Of a stretch of DNA of 64,000 nucleotides, positions 1 to 10,856 are shown piece by piece. Below the pieces are notes generated by a model. It worked only from the letters and a program-made list of their open reading frames with translations, had not been told where the DNA came from and ran no database searches. The DNA lies in contig NC_091670.1 of NCBI RefSeq assembly GCF_042453785.1, forward strand, positions 3,162,001 to 3,226,000. Direction: 5' to 3'. The first letter of the stretch is position 1, and each line of letters opens with the position of its first letter. The position numbers were made by a program, and so were the translations under genes. The DNA comes from Malus domestica. Lineage: Eukaryota; Streptophyta; Magnoliopsida; Rosales; Rosaceae.

Positions 1-1490
1 TTTTTCTGGTTCTAATCCTGCTGATTGCTAGCACCAGCAGGGACACAATAAGGGCTGAACCTGCAATGATAAAAGGAGAGCACAGCAGATTAGACTTTTC
101 CAAACCATCCTTCTTCCCCATATCCTCACTTGATTCCTCATCAGCCACATCACCTTGTTCCTCCGTTTCGGAAGATTCATCCTCTTCCTTCTCTTCATTT
201 TGTTCTTCATTCTTTGATACTTCTTCGATTTTGTTTTCGTGACCTTTTTCGATGGGTTCTTGCTTTGGTAGCTGCTGAACAATATCACCTTCTTTACGAA
301 CTCCGTCCGTATTCTTTTCGTGTCCGACTTGTGCTTCTTCTTGTGTTGCTCTTCTGTCTTGTGCAAGTTTTGATGATTTGCCGCTCTCTGGTCTACTTCT
401 AACGTGTTCCTCAATCCCCGCCTTTGGTGTTTCTATTTCGGGCTCTGCAGTAGAGTATTCTTCAGCTGTTTCATGCTTAGCAATTGCCTGAGCTTCTTGT
501 AATGACCTTGTAACTTCATGAGTTACTTCACTGGTTTTATCCACATTCACTGGCTCTTCAGCATCCTTGCTGATCCTTGGAGCCTTGTCCGCTACAATTT
601 GGTCTCTTCCGAGTTCCTTTCTTTCAACTTTCTCTTTCTCAACTCCATCAGCTTCTTTAACCTTTGCAACTTTTAGCTCTTCACTGTGTTCCGAAACAGA
701 TTTTGTTTGGTGTTGCATACTTTGAGTCTTTGAATCTTTAGCTTCTTCCTGCACTACGCCTCTGCTCGCATCCTTTTCGATAGCTCCATCAGCTACAATT
801 TCTTTCTTGGAGCCCTCTTCATCAACCCCTTTCGCATCTGTTCGATGATTTTCTTCTACTTTCTTTTTCTCAAGCTCACCAAATTGGTCCTCAATTTTCC
901 CCCTAAAACCATATTTTTCAGAGACTTCTCCAGCCGCAGGAGGTTTTGTGAGCTGCTGTCTCCCTATATCCACTTCATCTTCTTTCACTTCCTCGATCTC
1001 AACCCCGCGAATTCCTTTCACCGATTTTGGCATGACGATCGTGAGAGTTGATTCGTGTGCATTAAACTTGGCCTTGATTCGATCCAAAACCACTCTATCC
1101 GGAATTCGAAAGACTTTTCGGAAACCCCTCATCTCCACCTCTTTCTTGTACATTATCCATCCTGACATAACCTTCTCTTGAACTGGCTTCTCCCCACTGA
1201 TTCCAATCTGAGTCCCATCTTCGTTTATGTCGATATGTACACGCTCTCTTCTATAACCTGCAAAAATTAATTTCTTAAATAAAAACACACATGTGAATAC
1301 TACGAGAGCGCTCACATTAAGATAAAATGAAAAGATACCGACCTTTGAGATGGGCAGTGAGGATGAACATGGTTTCGGTTTCCTTAGACACGAAAATAGG
1401 ACCGGATTTGTCCTTGGCAATCCGAAGGTTGGCAGACGAAACATGATCGTCTACGCTGTGGGTGATCTTGAGTCCTAATTCTAGATCCAT
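1..1490 (-). CDS. RTM2-like protein (HSP20-type domain, C-terminal membrane anchor), 3' end cut by window
   Basis: Two exons are visible: 1343-1490 and 1-1257, joined across a GT-AG intron (phase 1). The start is the ATG at 1488-1490. About 468 residues lie in the window. Residues 1-130 form an alpha-crystallin/HSP20-like fold, with segments such as FRIPDRVVLDRIKAKFN and STLTIVMPK, as in plant small heat-shock proteins. A long, strongly charged Lys/Glu-rich and probably disordered region follows. It ends in a hydrophobic segment, about residues 441-462 (FIIAGSALIVSLLVLAI), then a basic tail running off the window. This HSP20 plus acidic linker plus tail anchor layout is that of RESTRICTED TEV MOVEMENT 2-like proteins. 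In Arabidopsis, RTM2 acts in phloem to limit long-distance potyvirus movement; many paralogues have no known role. The stop codon probably lies just outside the window. Family call is firm; a role in virus restriction is inference. Confidence 0.85.
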
Positions 1491-1747
1491 TGGTGGTTTT
1501 TCGTGTTAGATATCAATTTCGGAAACTCAAATTTTTATTTCATAAAAAGGGGTAGAAGAATGTGGTTATTGAATTGAGGGAAATGTTAGGTGAGCATATG
1601 AACAAAGTAAGCACATATTCATTGCTTGTTAATTAGGGCTGCTGCAACTGTTTAAATCCTTTGCTTTCATGATATTATTGTTTGCCTTGGCGGGAAAGCT
1701 AACCTCTGTTTTTCATACCAAAAACATGCAAATGTCCCTTGGGTTAC

Positions 1748-4130
1748 TGTTAGACCTTAAAAACTACCAAGCCTACATGGCGCGTAGGCCGAGTAATTAA
1801 AAAGCTAACTAAGTCATTCGGTTGTGTGCGGGGCATGCCAACTCGTCGACCGAACTCGGCCGGGGAGTAAAATGTGTTGATGTTGCGTTGGGCGCGATGC
1901 TGACTTCTTGATCTTGCGACTATGGCCGAGCAAGGAACACGTCTCAGCCTTCAGGTTCCAGAGCCTGAAGACAAGACTGCTAGTTCTGTGAAGTTCAATA
2001 TCAAATTCGGCCTTCAAAGTGCCGAATGTAGTAACCTGTAACACCTCACTTCGTCGAGAAGGCTAATAAGATGACCTCTGCCAATAAGGAGTCGAAAATC
2101 CTTCTCGACCGAGACTTGGATAGATAACCAATCGACCCCGACGCCGTGCTGTTTATCCAAACTGAAGGTGCTCCGGGGTCGGTTGATTTCACGGCAACAG
2201 TGCTGTTTATCCAGACTGAAGGTGTCACCGAACTGAAGTTGTCACTGGTTGCCCTCATAGTGCTGTTTATCCAAACTGAAGATGTGTTGGCAAAAAAGGA
2301 AAATAAAAATCTCAAGGTTATTGAGAGGTTTCGCGTAGAGCGAGTTTGCGCAAGGCAGTTTGTGTGTTGAGTTTGAGGGGGCATCACTTGTTGCAACGCA
2401 CCTTGTATTTATAGCATTCATATCTTCTACTGGGCACAACCAGATAATTTTGTAGAGTCTAACTACAACTCTAATTCACGGAAATGAACTTGATCCGCAT
2501 CAGAAACCAAGGCATATCCTTCAAATTGATCCGTGGGATTTGTTTCTAGACTTTTCAAACCTAATAAAAGTTAGGCTTATCACATCTCATAAAAAGCTTG
2601 GCCCACCGAGGCTTCTTATCATCAAAACTCCATCAGTAGCTTTTAAACCCATCTGACATCACCATGCAAAAAGGCCTAGTCTACCTAGGTTCTTTATCCC
2701 ATCATTATCCAAGACCATGATTTTAAGATCATCAAATCCCATATGTTGATCTCCACTCCAAGCTATTTCAATCTACACATCCACTGCTAGACGTCCAAAT
2801 CAATTTGAACCGCACCGCTTGCTTCATTATCTAACGCCATATATATCCCAATATCCCACCATCATTTTAATTGGGATTTAGACAAATATTAGGTTTAAAT
2901 AATTTAATATATTACCAAGAGATAATATAATGATTAAAATCACAATATTATTTCTCAATAATAACTAAAAAGGTAAATTACATAGTAACCCCTCAGGTTT
3001 GAAGTCTATTACAGCCCCATACAACATCTTTAAAACATTTCACTTTCATACCTTAAGTACTATTTTATTTCAATTTCATACATACGTTACATTTTCCATC
3101 CATTGATCCGTTAAGTACTGATGTGGCTGGCAAATGCGTGTCAAGTGGCAATTTTTATTTTATTTTAATTTTTTTAAACTAAATCTTCTAAATATTAAAA
3201 AAATAAAAAAAAATAAAAACTAAAACCTTATCCCCCTCATCCTCCTCTCTTCTCCCCGCAACCCCCAAACCTCTCCCCCATTTTCATCTTCTTCCCTGCA
3301 ACCCAGAAAGAAAGGAAAAAAAAAAAACCCTTTAAGTTCGTCTTTCCGGCCCCCTCTTCCCCTCTCTTCTCCCCCATCTTCATCTTTTTTCCCCCGACCC
3401 CCTACCTGTAACCCAAAAAAAAAAAAAAAAAACCCAGATCCCGTCTCGCCATTGTCGTGTTCGTGGAACGGGTGTGGATTTAAGGAGTGAGGGGTGTTTA
3501 GAGGAGAGTGAGGGTTGTGTAGAGAGGAGAAAAGGGTGGGCGGTGGGGTTGCAGATGAGAGAAGAGATGGGGTCGGGTTCTGGGTGACCTGTATCGCGGA
3601 AGGGGGGATGAGGGTTCTGGGTTGACCTGCATCGCACCGCGGGGGGGCTGGGGTGACGAGCGTCGTACCAGGGATATGGGGTTACAGGGATCTAAGGGAT
3701 AGATCTGGGTTTTTAGTTTTTTTTGGGGGGGGGGTTATGGGGATATGAAATAGGTTTTTTTTTAATTTTTTAATTTTTAATTTTAATATATATATATATA
3801 TATATAGAAAATTTAGGTTTTTTTAATTAAAAAATTAGTATTTATGCCACATGGTGTGTCACGTTGGCAGCCACGTCAGCACTTAACGGATTAATGGATG
3901 AAAAATGTAACGGATGTATGAAATTGAAATAAAATAGTACTTAACGTATGAAAGTGAAATGTTTTAAAGATGTTGTATGGGGTTGTAATAGACCTCAAAC
4001 TTGAGAGGTTACTATGTAATTTACCCTAACTAAAAATCATTTCAACCACTTTGTCATTCAATGGCCTAAAATCCTGCTCATTCAACGGCCTTGATTACTC
4101 AGGCCGATAGTGTAAAATCGGGTCCAAACA
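1748..4130 (-). repeat. 3' LTR (element sense), interrupted by a Mutator-like element
   Basis: This matches the 7959-9258 LTR on both sides of an insertion at 2971-4026; without the insertion and one target-duplication copy it is about 1.32 kb. It holds the same triplicated TTTATCCAAACTGAAG unit (about 2146-2285) and the same TATA box near 2408-2415. Unit 2 here is 17 bp or so longer than in the other LTR, so the two LTRs have diverged by indels as well as substitutions. Confidence 0.9.
2971..4026. mobile_element. Non-autonomous Mutator-like element (MULE) with long terminal inverted repeats
   Basis: A 1,056-bp insertion splits the LTR. The 9-bp duplication TAACTAAAA flanks it (2962-2970 and 4027-4035), and the other LTR has that site once. 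The ends are inverted repeats (GGTAAATTACATAGTAACC against its complement) extending about 200 bp. A 9-bp duplication with long inverted repeats is the Mutator signature. The centre is CT-rich on one side and GA-rich on the other; no transposase is seen. The ends resemble those of the 50856-55426 element. Confidence 0.85.
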
Positions 4131-4149
4131 TTGCCCCCCCCCAGTTTCC
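4131..4149 (-). other. Polypurine tract
   Basis: The minus strand reads GGAAACTGGGGGGGGGCAA immediately before the 3' LTR, the position of a plus-strand primer in LTR retrotransposons. It fixes the element's orientation. Confidence 0.65.
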
Positions 4150-4690
4150 TTAACTTTTCGGCTCGTAAGCCAAATAGTTAAGGAAATTAATTATTCGTAG
4201 CCAACAAAATCCCATCACATTACTGAAAAAGAAACTTTGTTCCTTGGCAATAACATGTATGTTCTGCCAACGCTGTGGTCTTCCTCGACTGCCACAATTC
4301 TATACAAGGTTTGGCGACTTTGCCAGAAAAACCTTGTAATTACTTTGACCATCCAACTCATACGGTCGAAATGCAAATGGGGCCGAGAAAAACTGGGCCG
4401 AGAAGAACCTGATTCTTGATAGCTCGGCGTGTCACCCACCATGAATATTGCAATCCCTTTTTCTGAAACAATCACATGTGGATAGCTTGACCAAGTTTGG
4501 CCTGTCATTCAGCCATCCACTCATCAACATTATTATATACATATATAAAAACCAAGGCCATAAAAAACAAAATCAAATCTTGGCTTATTGGCCTATTCAG
4601 TCTAACTTGGAATGATGTTGTTAGCCATGCATATTTCTATCACATTTTATTATTTTCTGACTCCCAGCTCCACCAAATAGTCTCTGCTAA

Positions 4691-5769
4691 GAGCAACTTC
4701 AGTGTGGGCTGGTGCTCGGGGGACGGGGGACAAAATAGGGCCAGATAGCCAGGCCTTGAAGCTCCAATGTGGGTAGCCCGAGGGAGAGTGGAGGCTCGAG
4801 CTCCGCGCCTATGAGGAATTGCCAGCCCAAGAGCCCGAGTGGTTGTGATGTCATCCTAGCGCAATGACAACATTCTGAAGTAACTCCCTAAAACCAACTG
4901 TCTTATTCTTCTTCCTCCTCTTTTGCTGCTACATTTCAATGGAAGACGATAATGATGATGAATCACCAATTAAATCACTTGGCTTACAAAAGACCGAGAC
5001 TAGGACTAAGCTGTGGAAGAGAGCAATGCGCAGCTTGTGCAAGTCGACGGCTTCAACATCGTCGTCGTCGGCGTAATTGGGGAACCGGTGGGGTGAGATG
5101 TTGCAGGTGGTGAAGAGGTCTCGGAGGTCGGATGGGTGTACGTGAGATGGGTTTGTGGATATAAAATTGGGACCATGGCTTGCAGGGGAAATGGCGATTT
5201 GAACTTTGATGGTGTTTTTATGGTTTTTTCCATCTGGGTTTTACGTCTGATGCTCACCCATTTCAACTCCATACTTTTGACGGACATGGTGGCAGCCGCC
5301 GTAGCCACCACTGCACTGACCTCCATTCTCTTTCTCTTTGCTTTTATTCTGCGTCGATAGTGGAAGATAATGGGTATACGTAATTGTCTTTTCGGGTAAT
5401 GACACGTTGCGCAACGAGAACGATTAAAAATCTGATCGAAATCTATCCTCAAAGATTCTGAAAAAGTAAGGACACGTGGCACGACGACATTGGATAAAAA
5501 TCTTATCGAAATCCATCACCAATAATTGTCTTTTCGGATAATGACACGTGGCGCAACGAGAATGATTAAAAATCTTATCCGAAATTACAAATAAAAAATT
5601 ATTATGTATTATTTAAAAAAAAATATATTTTATTGCCTATTGCCAGGGCTATTCAAGTGCAACGGTGGAGATACAAAATGCAGTTACTATTCATTAAGGG
5701 CAGTTACTGTTCATAGGGTGGATTGAATAGTGAATAGCTTAGGGGAGGGCTCCCACGCTGGAGTTGCTC
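4691..5769. mobile_element. PIF/Harbinger-like MITE inside the LARD-like element
   Basis: The inverted termini are GAGCAACTTCAGTGTGGG on the left and the complement of GAGCAACTCCAGCGTGGG on the right (16 of 18 match). TAA flanks both ends (4688-4690 and 5770-5772), fitting the 3-bp TWA target of PIF/Harbinger. Near the right end lies a stretch with ACTATTCATTAAGG and TGAATAGTGAATAG that is also present, inverted, in the element at 39746-40532. A 158-residue minus ORF (5006-5482) is low complexity and not a transposase. Confidence 0.75.
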
Positions 5770-7107
5770 TAAACGCATCGAATAACATCCTTGCTGAAGA
5801 AATTCGAGGAAAACCAAAACAAGTGTCTCCATTGAGATTCAAGGCCGTGTAGACCTACCGAATGATAAATCCAACTTCATCGAATTTTTTCCTGATCATT
5901 TTCGGCCTTTGAGATCCATCGCCCAACTTGCTTACTCTTAGCCTAAATAGCCAAAAGTTTTTTTTTTTAGTAACCACATGGTAGATGCCATACAAGTAAT
6001 ATATGCTGCCACGTCCATTTGCTCCTACCATCGAGTTTTTGTACGAGGTTAGAAGGATGTTCGCAAGGACTCTCTTGTGCACTCAAACCGTCAGTTCGAA
6101 AACTAAACCCAATACTCGTACATTCCCTGACCGCTGAGCACCTCCGAGTGACACCGAAAAATATATGGTCGAGGAAAAATGAGCATCCACTGCCGAATAA
6201 AAATTTTACCAAAGCTCTACCGAAGAAGTCTATCACCAAAGCTATGGTTGAAGAAATATATGGTCGAGGACAAAATCCTCCTGTTGACTTGGGTGATGCA
6301 AACCACCAAATTGATTTACGCCGACTTCGACCAAAGCTCATATATGCTCTGATATTTGTATAAATAGGCCTCATGCCCAACTTTACAACTTCCACTTAGA
6401 TAGCCTTTTACTGTAGACGTGCCATGTTATGGAAAAGACCCCATGATTTTACCACGATAACCAGTGCCGAGCAACAGTTCATGCTCGCCGAGCTCGGCAA
6501 AAAAATTGGCATATAAGACCTTGAATCTGCCAACGCCTATATGGCCGAAGTTTCAGGAGGTTACTTCGGCAAAAAGCTGGCATATATATGTGTGTGTGTA
6601 TATATATATTTGACAATAAAAGTGGTCTTGTCTTGACTGATCAACGGTGCCACATGGGATATTCCTTGGCCCAGTATATAAGACCTATATATCACCTGTT
6701 GTTGATACGTATTCTAACATAACTTGGAAGCAAATCATGATCCTCACGTCAAACATGTCCATAGGCTAAAGCTTGCTGCCTCTTTTGTCTTAATCACATC
6801 ACATCATCATATTACTATTTCACCTTTATCCCATGCATGGATTAATTGCACGAAATTAAGCCAGTAGTAGCTGTACTGCCGCATGAGCCTGCCATCACCC
6901 ATATGCCGAATATCCCCAATTAATTTGAATAGTAGGATAGAGATTTCTGCACTGAGCATCAATTTTACCAAGTAGCTATTTAATTCACTCATTCTCGGCG
7001 AAATATTTTTTACCGTCGAAATATACCACATGTGCCCCCTTTATTTTCTTAAGCATCGGCTTCTCGGCCTAATGGTTAAGAAAATAATTTTTTCACCTTT
7101 TTTTTTT

Positions 7108-7860
7108 TTAGCAAAATAAAATGAAAACGGCTGAATCATAATCAGGAGGAGGCCAGCGATGCTTGATTCCAAGCCGAGATCTTTTTATATCAAAATTTCC
7201 ACTTTGAGTTTTTCTAAGGCTGAATAGAATAACATCTCCAAATATGTTTGGCTTAATGAAATATTTTTTATCATCGGCCGCCGAATGTGTTGAACAATTA
7301 TTATGCCCCCCAGGCATAATAATTCTGCCAATTTCTGTTTTTAACTCGAACAACTTAGCCGAACAAGATTTCTCCATATCGGCTTTATCACCAATAATCA
7401 TATCGATTGGCGTGGTTTTTCCGGCTAGGCCTATGTCTCGGCCTTGTTTGTCATTAGAGCACTCCTCTAACGAATCATTTTCTAAATCGACTTTTGGCTC
7501 ATAAACTTGAACTCTTTCTTCTAGGCCTACCACACTTTCAGTCTCGACCGAGACAACAGGTGGCCTAGGTGTTTCTTCGGCTGTCTTGGCAATTTCTTGT
7601 GGCCGAATTTTTATTATGGCCAGAGCGAAAAATTTCCCCCCAGTCTTTTGATCCAACCATTCTTCAAATGGAATTAATTTGAACCTAGGACAAAAAGACG
7701 TTTTCTTATCGAACCACTCATCAAATTGAGCTCTATCTTCTTTTAACCATTGATCTTGTAAGCTGTGATGAACCTTCACCTTTATCATTTGAGAGAAAGA
7801 TTTTTCCCTTTCTTCATATGCTTCAATAATCTGGTCAAGGTTTGTTATACCTCTCGGCAT
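7108..7860 (-). CDS. Uncharacterised ORF of the LARD-like element (250 aa)
   Basis: This intact ORF starts about 100 bp inside the 5' LTR, where gag normally lies. It begins MPRGITNLDQIIEAYEERE and has an acidic, polar middle. Aromatic repeats occur near the N-terminus: FDEWFDKK about residues 46-53 and FEEWLDQK about 65-72. It has no CCHC zinc knuckle, no protease motif and no membrane segment. I do not recognise the family. By position it may replace or derive from gag; alternatively it is an unrelated captured ORF. Its preservation without stop codons, in an element whose LTRs have diverged, suggests recent activity or selection on the family. Function is unknown. Confidence 0.55.
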   Translation of the reverse strand: MPRGITNLDQIIEAYEEREKSFSQMIKVKVHHSLQDQWLKEDRAQFDEWFDKKTSFCPRFKLIPFEEWLDQKTGGKFFALAIIKIRPQEIAKTAEETPRPPVVSVETESVVGLEERVQVYEPKVDLENDSLEECSNDKQGRDIGLAGKTTPIDMIIGDKADMEKSCSAKLFELKTEIGRIIMPGGHNNCSTHSAADDKKYFIKPNIFGDVILFSLRKTQSGNFDIKRSRLGIKHRWPPPDYDSAVFILFC

Positions 7861-7937
7861 TTTCCTTTAATAAGCGCCAAATCTCACCCTCACTAAGATC
7901 TTGATATATCATGTGAACTTCGTAGTTTTAGCATTGT

Positions 7938-7955
7938 GTCCCACTGGGCGTGCCA
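7938..7955 (-). other. Putative primer-binding site
   Basis: Three bases inside the 5' LTR, minus reads TGGCACGCCCAGTGGGAC, beginning with the TGG expected of a tRNA-primed site. The exact tRNA was not determined. Confidence 0.6.
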
Positions 7956-7958
7956 AAA

Positions 7959-9258
7959 TGTTGACCCTAAAAACTACCAAGCCTACATGGCACGCAGGCC
8001 GAGTAATTAAAAAGCTAACTACATCCTTCGGTTGTGTGCGGGGCGTGCCAACTCGTCGACCGAACTCAGCCAGGGAGTAAAATGTGTTGATGTTGCGTTG
8101 GGCGCGCTGCTGACTTCTTGATCTTGCGACTACGGCCGAGGAATGAACACGTCTCGGCCTTTGGGGTCCAGAGCCTGAAGACAAGGCTGCTAGTTCTGCG
8201 AAGTTCAATATCAAATTTGGCCTTCAAAGTGCCAAATGTAGTAACCTGTAACACCTCACTTCGTCGAGAAGGCTAATGAGATGACCTCTGCCAATAAGGA
8301 TTCGAAAATCCTTCTCGACCGAGACTTGGATAGATAATCAGTCGGCCCCGACGCAATGTTGTTTATCCAAACTGAAGGTGTTCCGGGGTCGGCTGATTCT
8401 AAGGCAACATTGCTATTTATCCAAACTGAAGGTGTCACCGGTTGCCTTCACAATGTTGTTTATCCAAATTGAAGATTTGTTGGAGAAAAAGGAAAATAAA
8501 AATCTCAAGGTTATTGAGAGGTTTCGCGTAGAATGAGTTTGTGCAGGGCAGTTTGTGTGTTGAGTTGGATGGGGCATCACTTGTTGCAACGCACCTTGTA
8601 TTTATAGCATTTATATCTTCTACTAGGCACAACCAGATAATTTTGTAGAGTCCAACTACAACTCTAACTCGCGAAACTGAACTTGATTCGCATCAGAAAC
8701 CAAGGCATATCCGTCAAATTGATATGTGGGATTTGTTTCTTGACTTTTCACACCTAATAAAAGTTAGGCTTATCACATCTCATAAGAAGCCTAGCCCACC
8801 TAGACTTCTTATCATCAAAACTCCATCAGTAGCTTTTAAACCCATCTGACATCACCATGCAAAAAGGCCTATTCTACCTAGGTTCCTTATCCCATCATTA
8901 TCCAAGACCATGATTTTAAGATCATCAAATCCCATATGCTAATCTCCACTCCAAGCTATTTCAATCTACACGTCCACTACCAGACATCCAAATCAATTTG
9001 AACTGCACTGCTTGCTTCATTATCTGACGCCGTGCATATCCCAATATCCCACCATCATTTTAATTGGGATTTAGACAAATATTAGGTTTAAATAATTTAA
9101 TATATTACTAAGAGATAATATAATGATTAAAATCACAATATTATTTCTCAGTCATAACTAAAAATCATTTCAACCACTTTGTCATTCAATGGCCTAAAAT
9201 CCTGCTCATTCAACGGCCTTGATTACTCGGGCCGATAGTGTAAAATCGGGTCCAAACA
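7959..9258 (-). repeat. 5' LTR (element sense) of the LARD-like element
   Basis: About 1,300 bp, with TG...CA ends. It is highly similar along its length to 1748-4130 once the 1.06-kb insertion there is removed. It carries a TATA box on minus (8599-8606). Downstream of that in element sense are three imperfect copies of a unit containing TTTATCCAAACTGAAG (about 8358-8475, plus-strand reading). Confidence 0.9.
8599..8606 (-). promoter_or_regulatory. TATA box in the LTR promoter
   Basis: The minus strand reads CTATAAATACAAGG here, a strong plant TATA box inside the 5' LTR. The same motif is kept in the 3' LTR. Transcription would run leftward through R/U5 towards the ORF at 7860. Confidence 0.6.
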
Positions 9259-9263
9259 GTTAC

Positions 9264-10806
9264 TTAATTAAGGCCTTCAATCAAGTTCAAAGCAATGCGT
9301 GTTCATATTCATCATCTGAGCCAGAAAATTTTGTGACCAAGTTAAAGAAAGAGAGGGAGGGTTGAACCCGGGATGCAGTGGATTAAAAACGAAGACCTCA
9401 ACCAACATAATAATCCACTTGCAATTCAAGGATACATTTGAATGATATCAAATTTGTTTAGTTTTTGACAAGATTATATTTTGTCTACTCACAAAAGGAG
9501 TCATTTAGTTCGGCGCTCCAAACACGCGGTTGTTTTGTCAAGACTCATTGAATGAGATCACGAAGGATGGATGAGTGGAACCAGGAAGGGGGTGGGTGTT
9601 GGCCTGAATATTGGGTGTAGGCGTGGCTTGAATATTTTTGTGTCTTGGTCGTAAAGTGAGATGGCATGGTCTCACCAATACCAAGATTTTTCTGCTAGAA
9701 TACATGGATTCAAACAAATGGACGAGACCACTGCTTTGGCCAACTGACCTAGTATTCACGTCATACAATATTTGAGTGGAAAAGTTTTCAAGTTCGAACC
9801 CTCCCTCCCTTCTTGATAAAAAGGGAAAGTATTCGAGTAAAAATGATTGAACACCATTATAATCTGTTCAAATGGATTTTAGTGCCCAAGGAAAGAAAAG
9901 GACTGAAGTTCACAACTCATTTTGTTCATTCTTGAACAAGAGGAAAGTCCACCAGAAAAGTGTTCATCATTGCATATATATATATTTCACTTCGGGCTGC
10001 AGCATAATCATCTGTGAAGATTATTTTGGTAGACATTGTGGCTTTCTTCTTGTCTGCAAATCACTTTCTTATAAATATGCATATTAGCTCGTTATAATCA
10101 CAAAACAAAAATTTATACACATTGGTCAAACTATAATTTGTCTGTCAGGAGAGACGACTCTTCTAAACTAAGCACTACAGTGAAACCTCAATTTTTTTTA
10201 ATTTTCTGACGTCTTTCATGTTTCATGTTGTGTAATTAATATGCAGATTTTAACTATATGCCCACCACCTCCACTCATCGAGCCACAGATCCACAAGGGG
10301 TGGTTCAGATGGAAACTTTTCCTTGAAAGTTGGACAAATGGATCACAGGTCATAGGAGTTACCCAAATGGTGTAAAACATCATTCATTTAATCAGTTGTG
10401 CCTTTGTTTTGTGGTTGTGGAGGGATCCAAAGTCCATATCCATGTACCTCCTCAAATTCAATTGGGGTGGGATAACTTTAGTCAAAGTGTCAACTAGGTC
10501 ATTGGTCTTGTGACTTTTGAAATTTAAAATTCCTCCAAAATTAAAAGTGGAAATGAGCAGGATAAAAAGTGGAGAGAAAAAAAAAAGAAAGAGAGAAATT
10601 AGCAATTGATTGCATGCAAAAATTAAAGGAGCAAAAAATGGCAATGATTTCCAAAGTAGGGACTTTAATCTAAGAGCATCATTACACTACACTACATGGT
10701 GTATAATCATCAAACCACCATTACAAATTACAAAACTCTGATGAAGATTAACCTACCTACCTCAGAAATTCCATTTGCTATTTTACAAACTACATAACAT
10801 ACCCCC

Positions 10807-10811
<5 letters not shown>
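9264..10811. other. Intergenic, no feature recognised
   Basis: AT-rich sequence between the retrotransposon and the 3' end of the phytocyanin-like gene. Short ORFs are present, but none shows a domain or codon structure I can support. Part of 10400-10800 may be 3' UTR of the minus-strand gene. Confidence 0.4.

Positions 10812-10854
<43 letters not shown>
10812..10854. repeat. (CT)n microsatellite at the 3' end of the phytocyanin-like gene
   Basis: About 21 CT repeats run up to the TAG stop (10853-10855) of the minus-strand gene. The transcript therefore has a (GA)n tract directly after the stop codon. Confidence 0.9.

Positions 10855-10856
<2 letters not shown>

Larger units (their letters stand above)
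1748..9258 (-). mobile_element. Non-autonomous LTR retrotransposon (LARD-like), complete with target-site duplication
   Basis: Two long direct repeats bound the element: 7959-9258 (its own 5' LTR, read on minus) and 1748-4130 (3' LTR, enlarged by an inserted DNA element). On plus they start TGTT(A)GACC and end CCAAACA, so on minus they run TGTTTGG...CAACA. The 5-bp sequence GTTAC flanks both ends (1743-1747 and 9259-9263), so this is one insertion. Orientation is minus: a primer-binding-type sequence abuts the right LTR (7938-7955) and a purine-rich tract abuts the left LTR (4131-4149). The interior (4131-7958) has one clear ORF at 7108-7860 and no recognisable protease, reverse transcriptase, RNase H or integrase. 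It must therefore be mobilised in trans. The superfamily cannot be fixed without pol. Confidence 0.9.

Noticed and set aside
5006..5482. 158-residue minus ORF in the Harbinger-like MITE
   Set aside because: Low-complexity Thr/Ser/Pro end, no transposase motifs, and it lies wholly inside a non-autonomous element.
6019..6395. Opposing ORFs of 114 and 142 residues inside the LARD-like element
   Set aside because: They overlap on opposite strands, show no recognisable domain, and neither has independent support.
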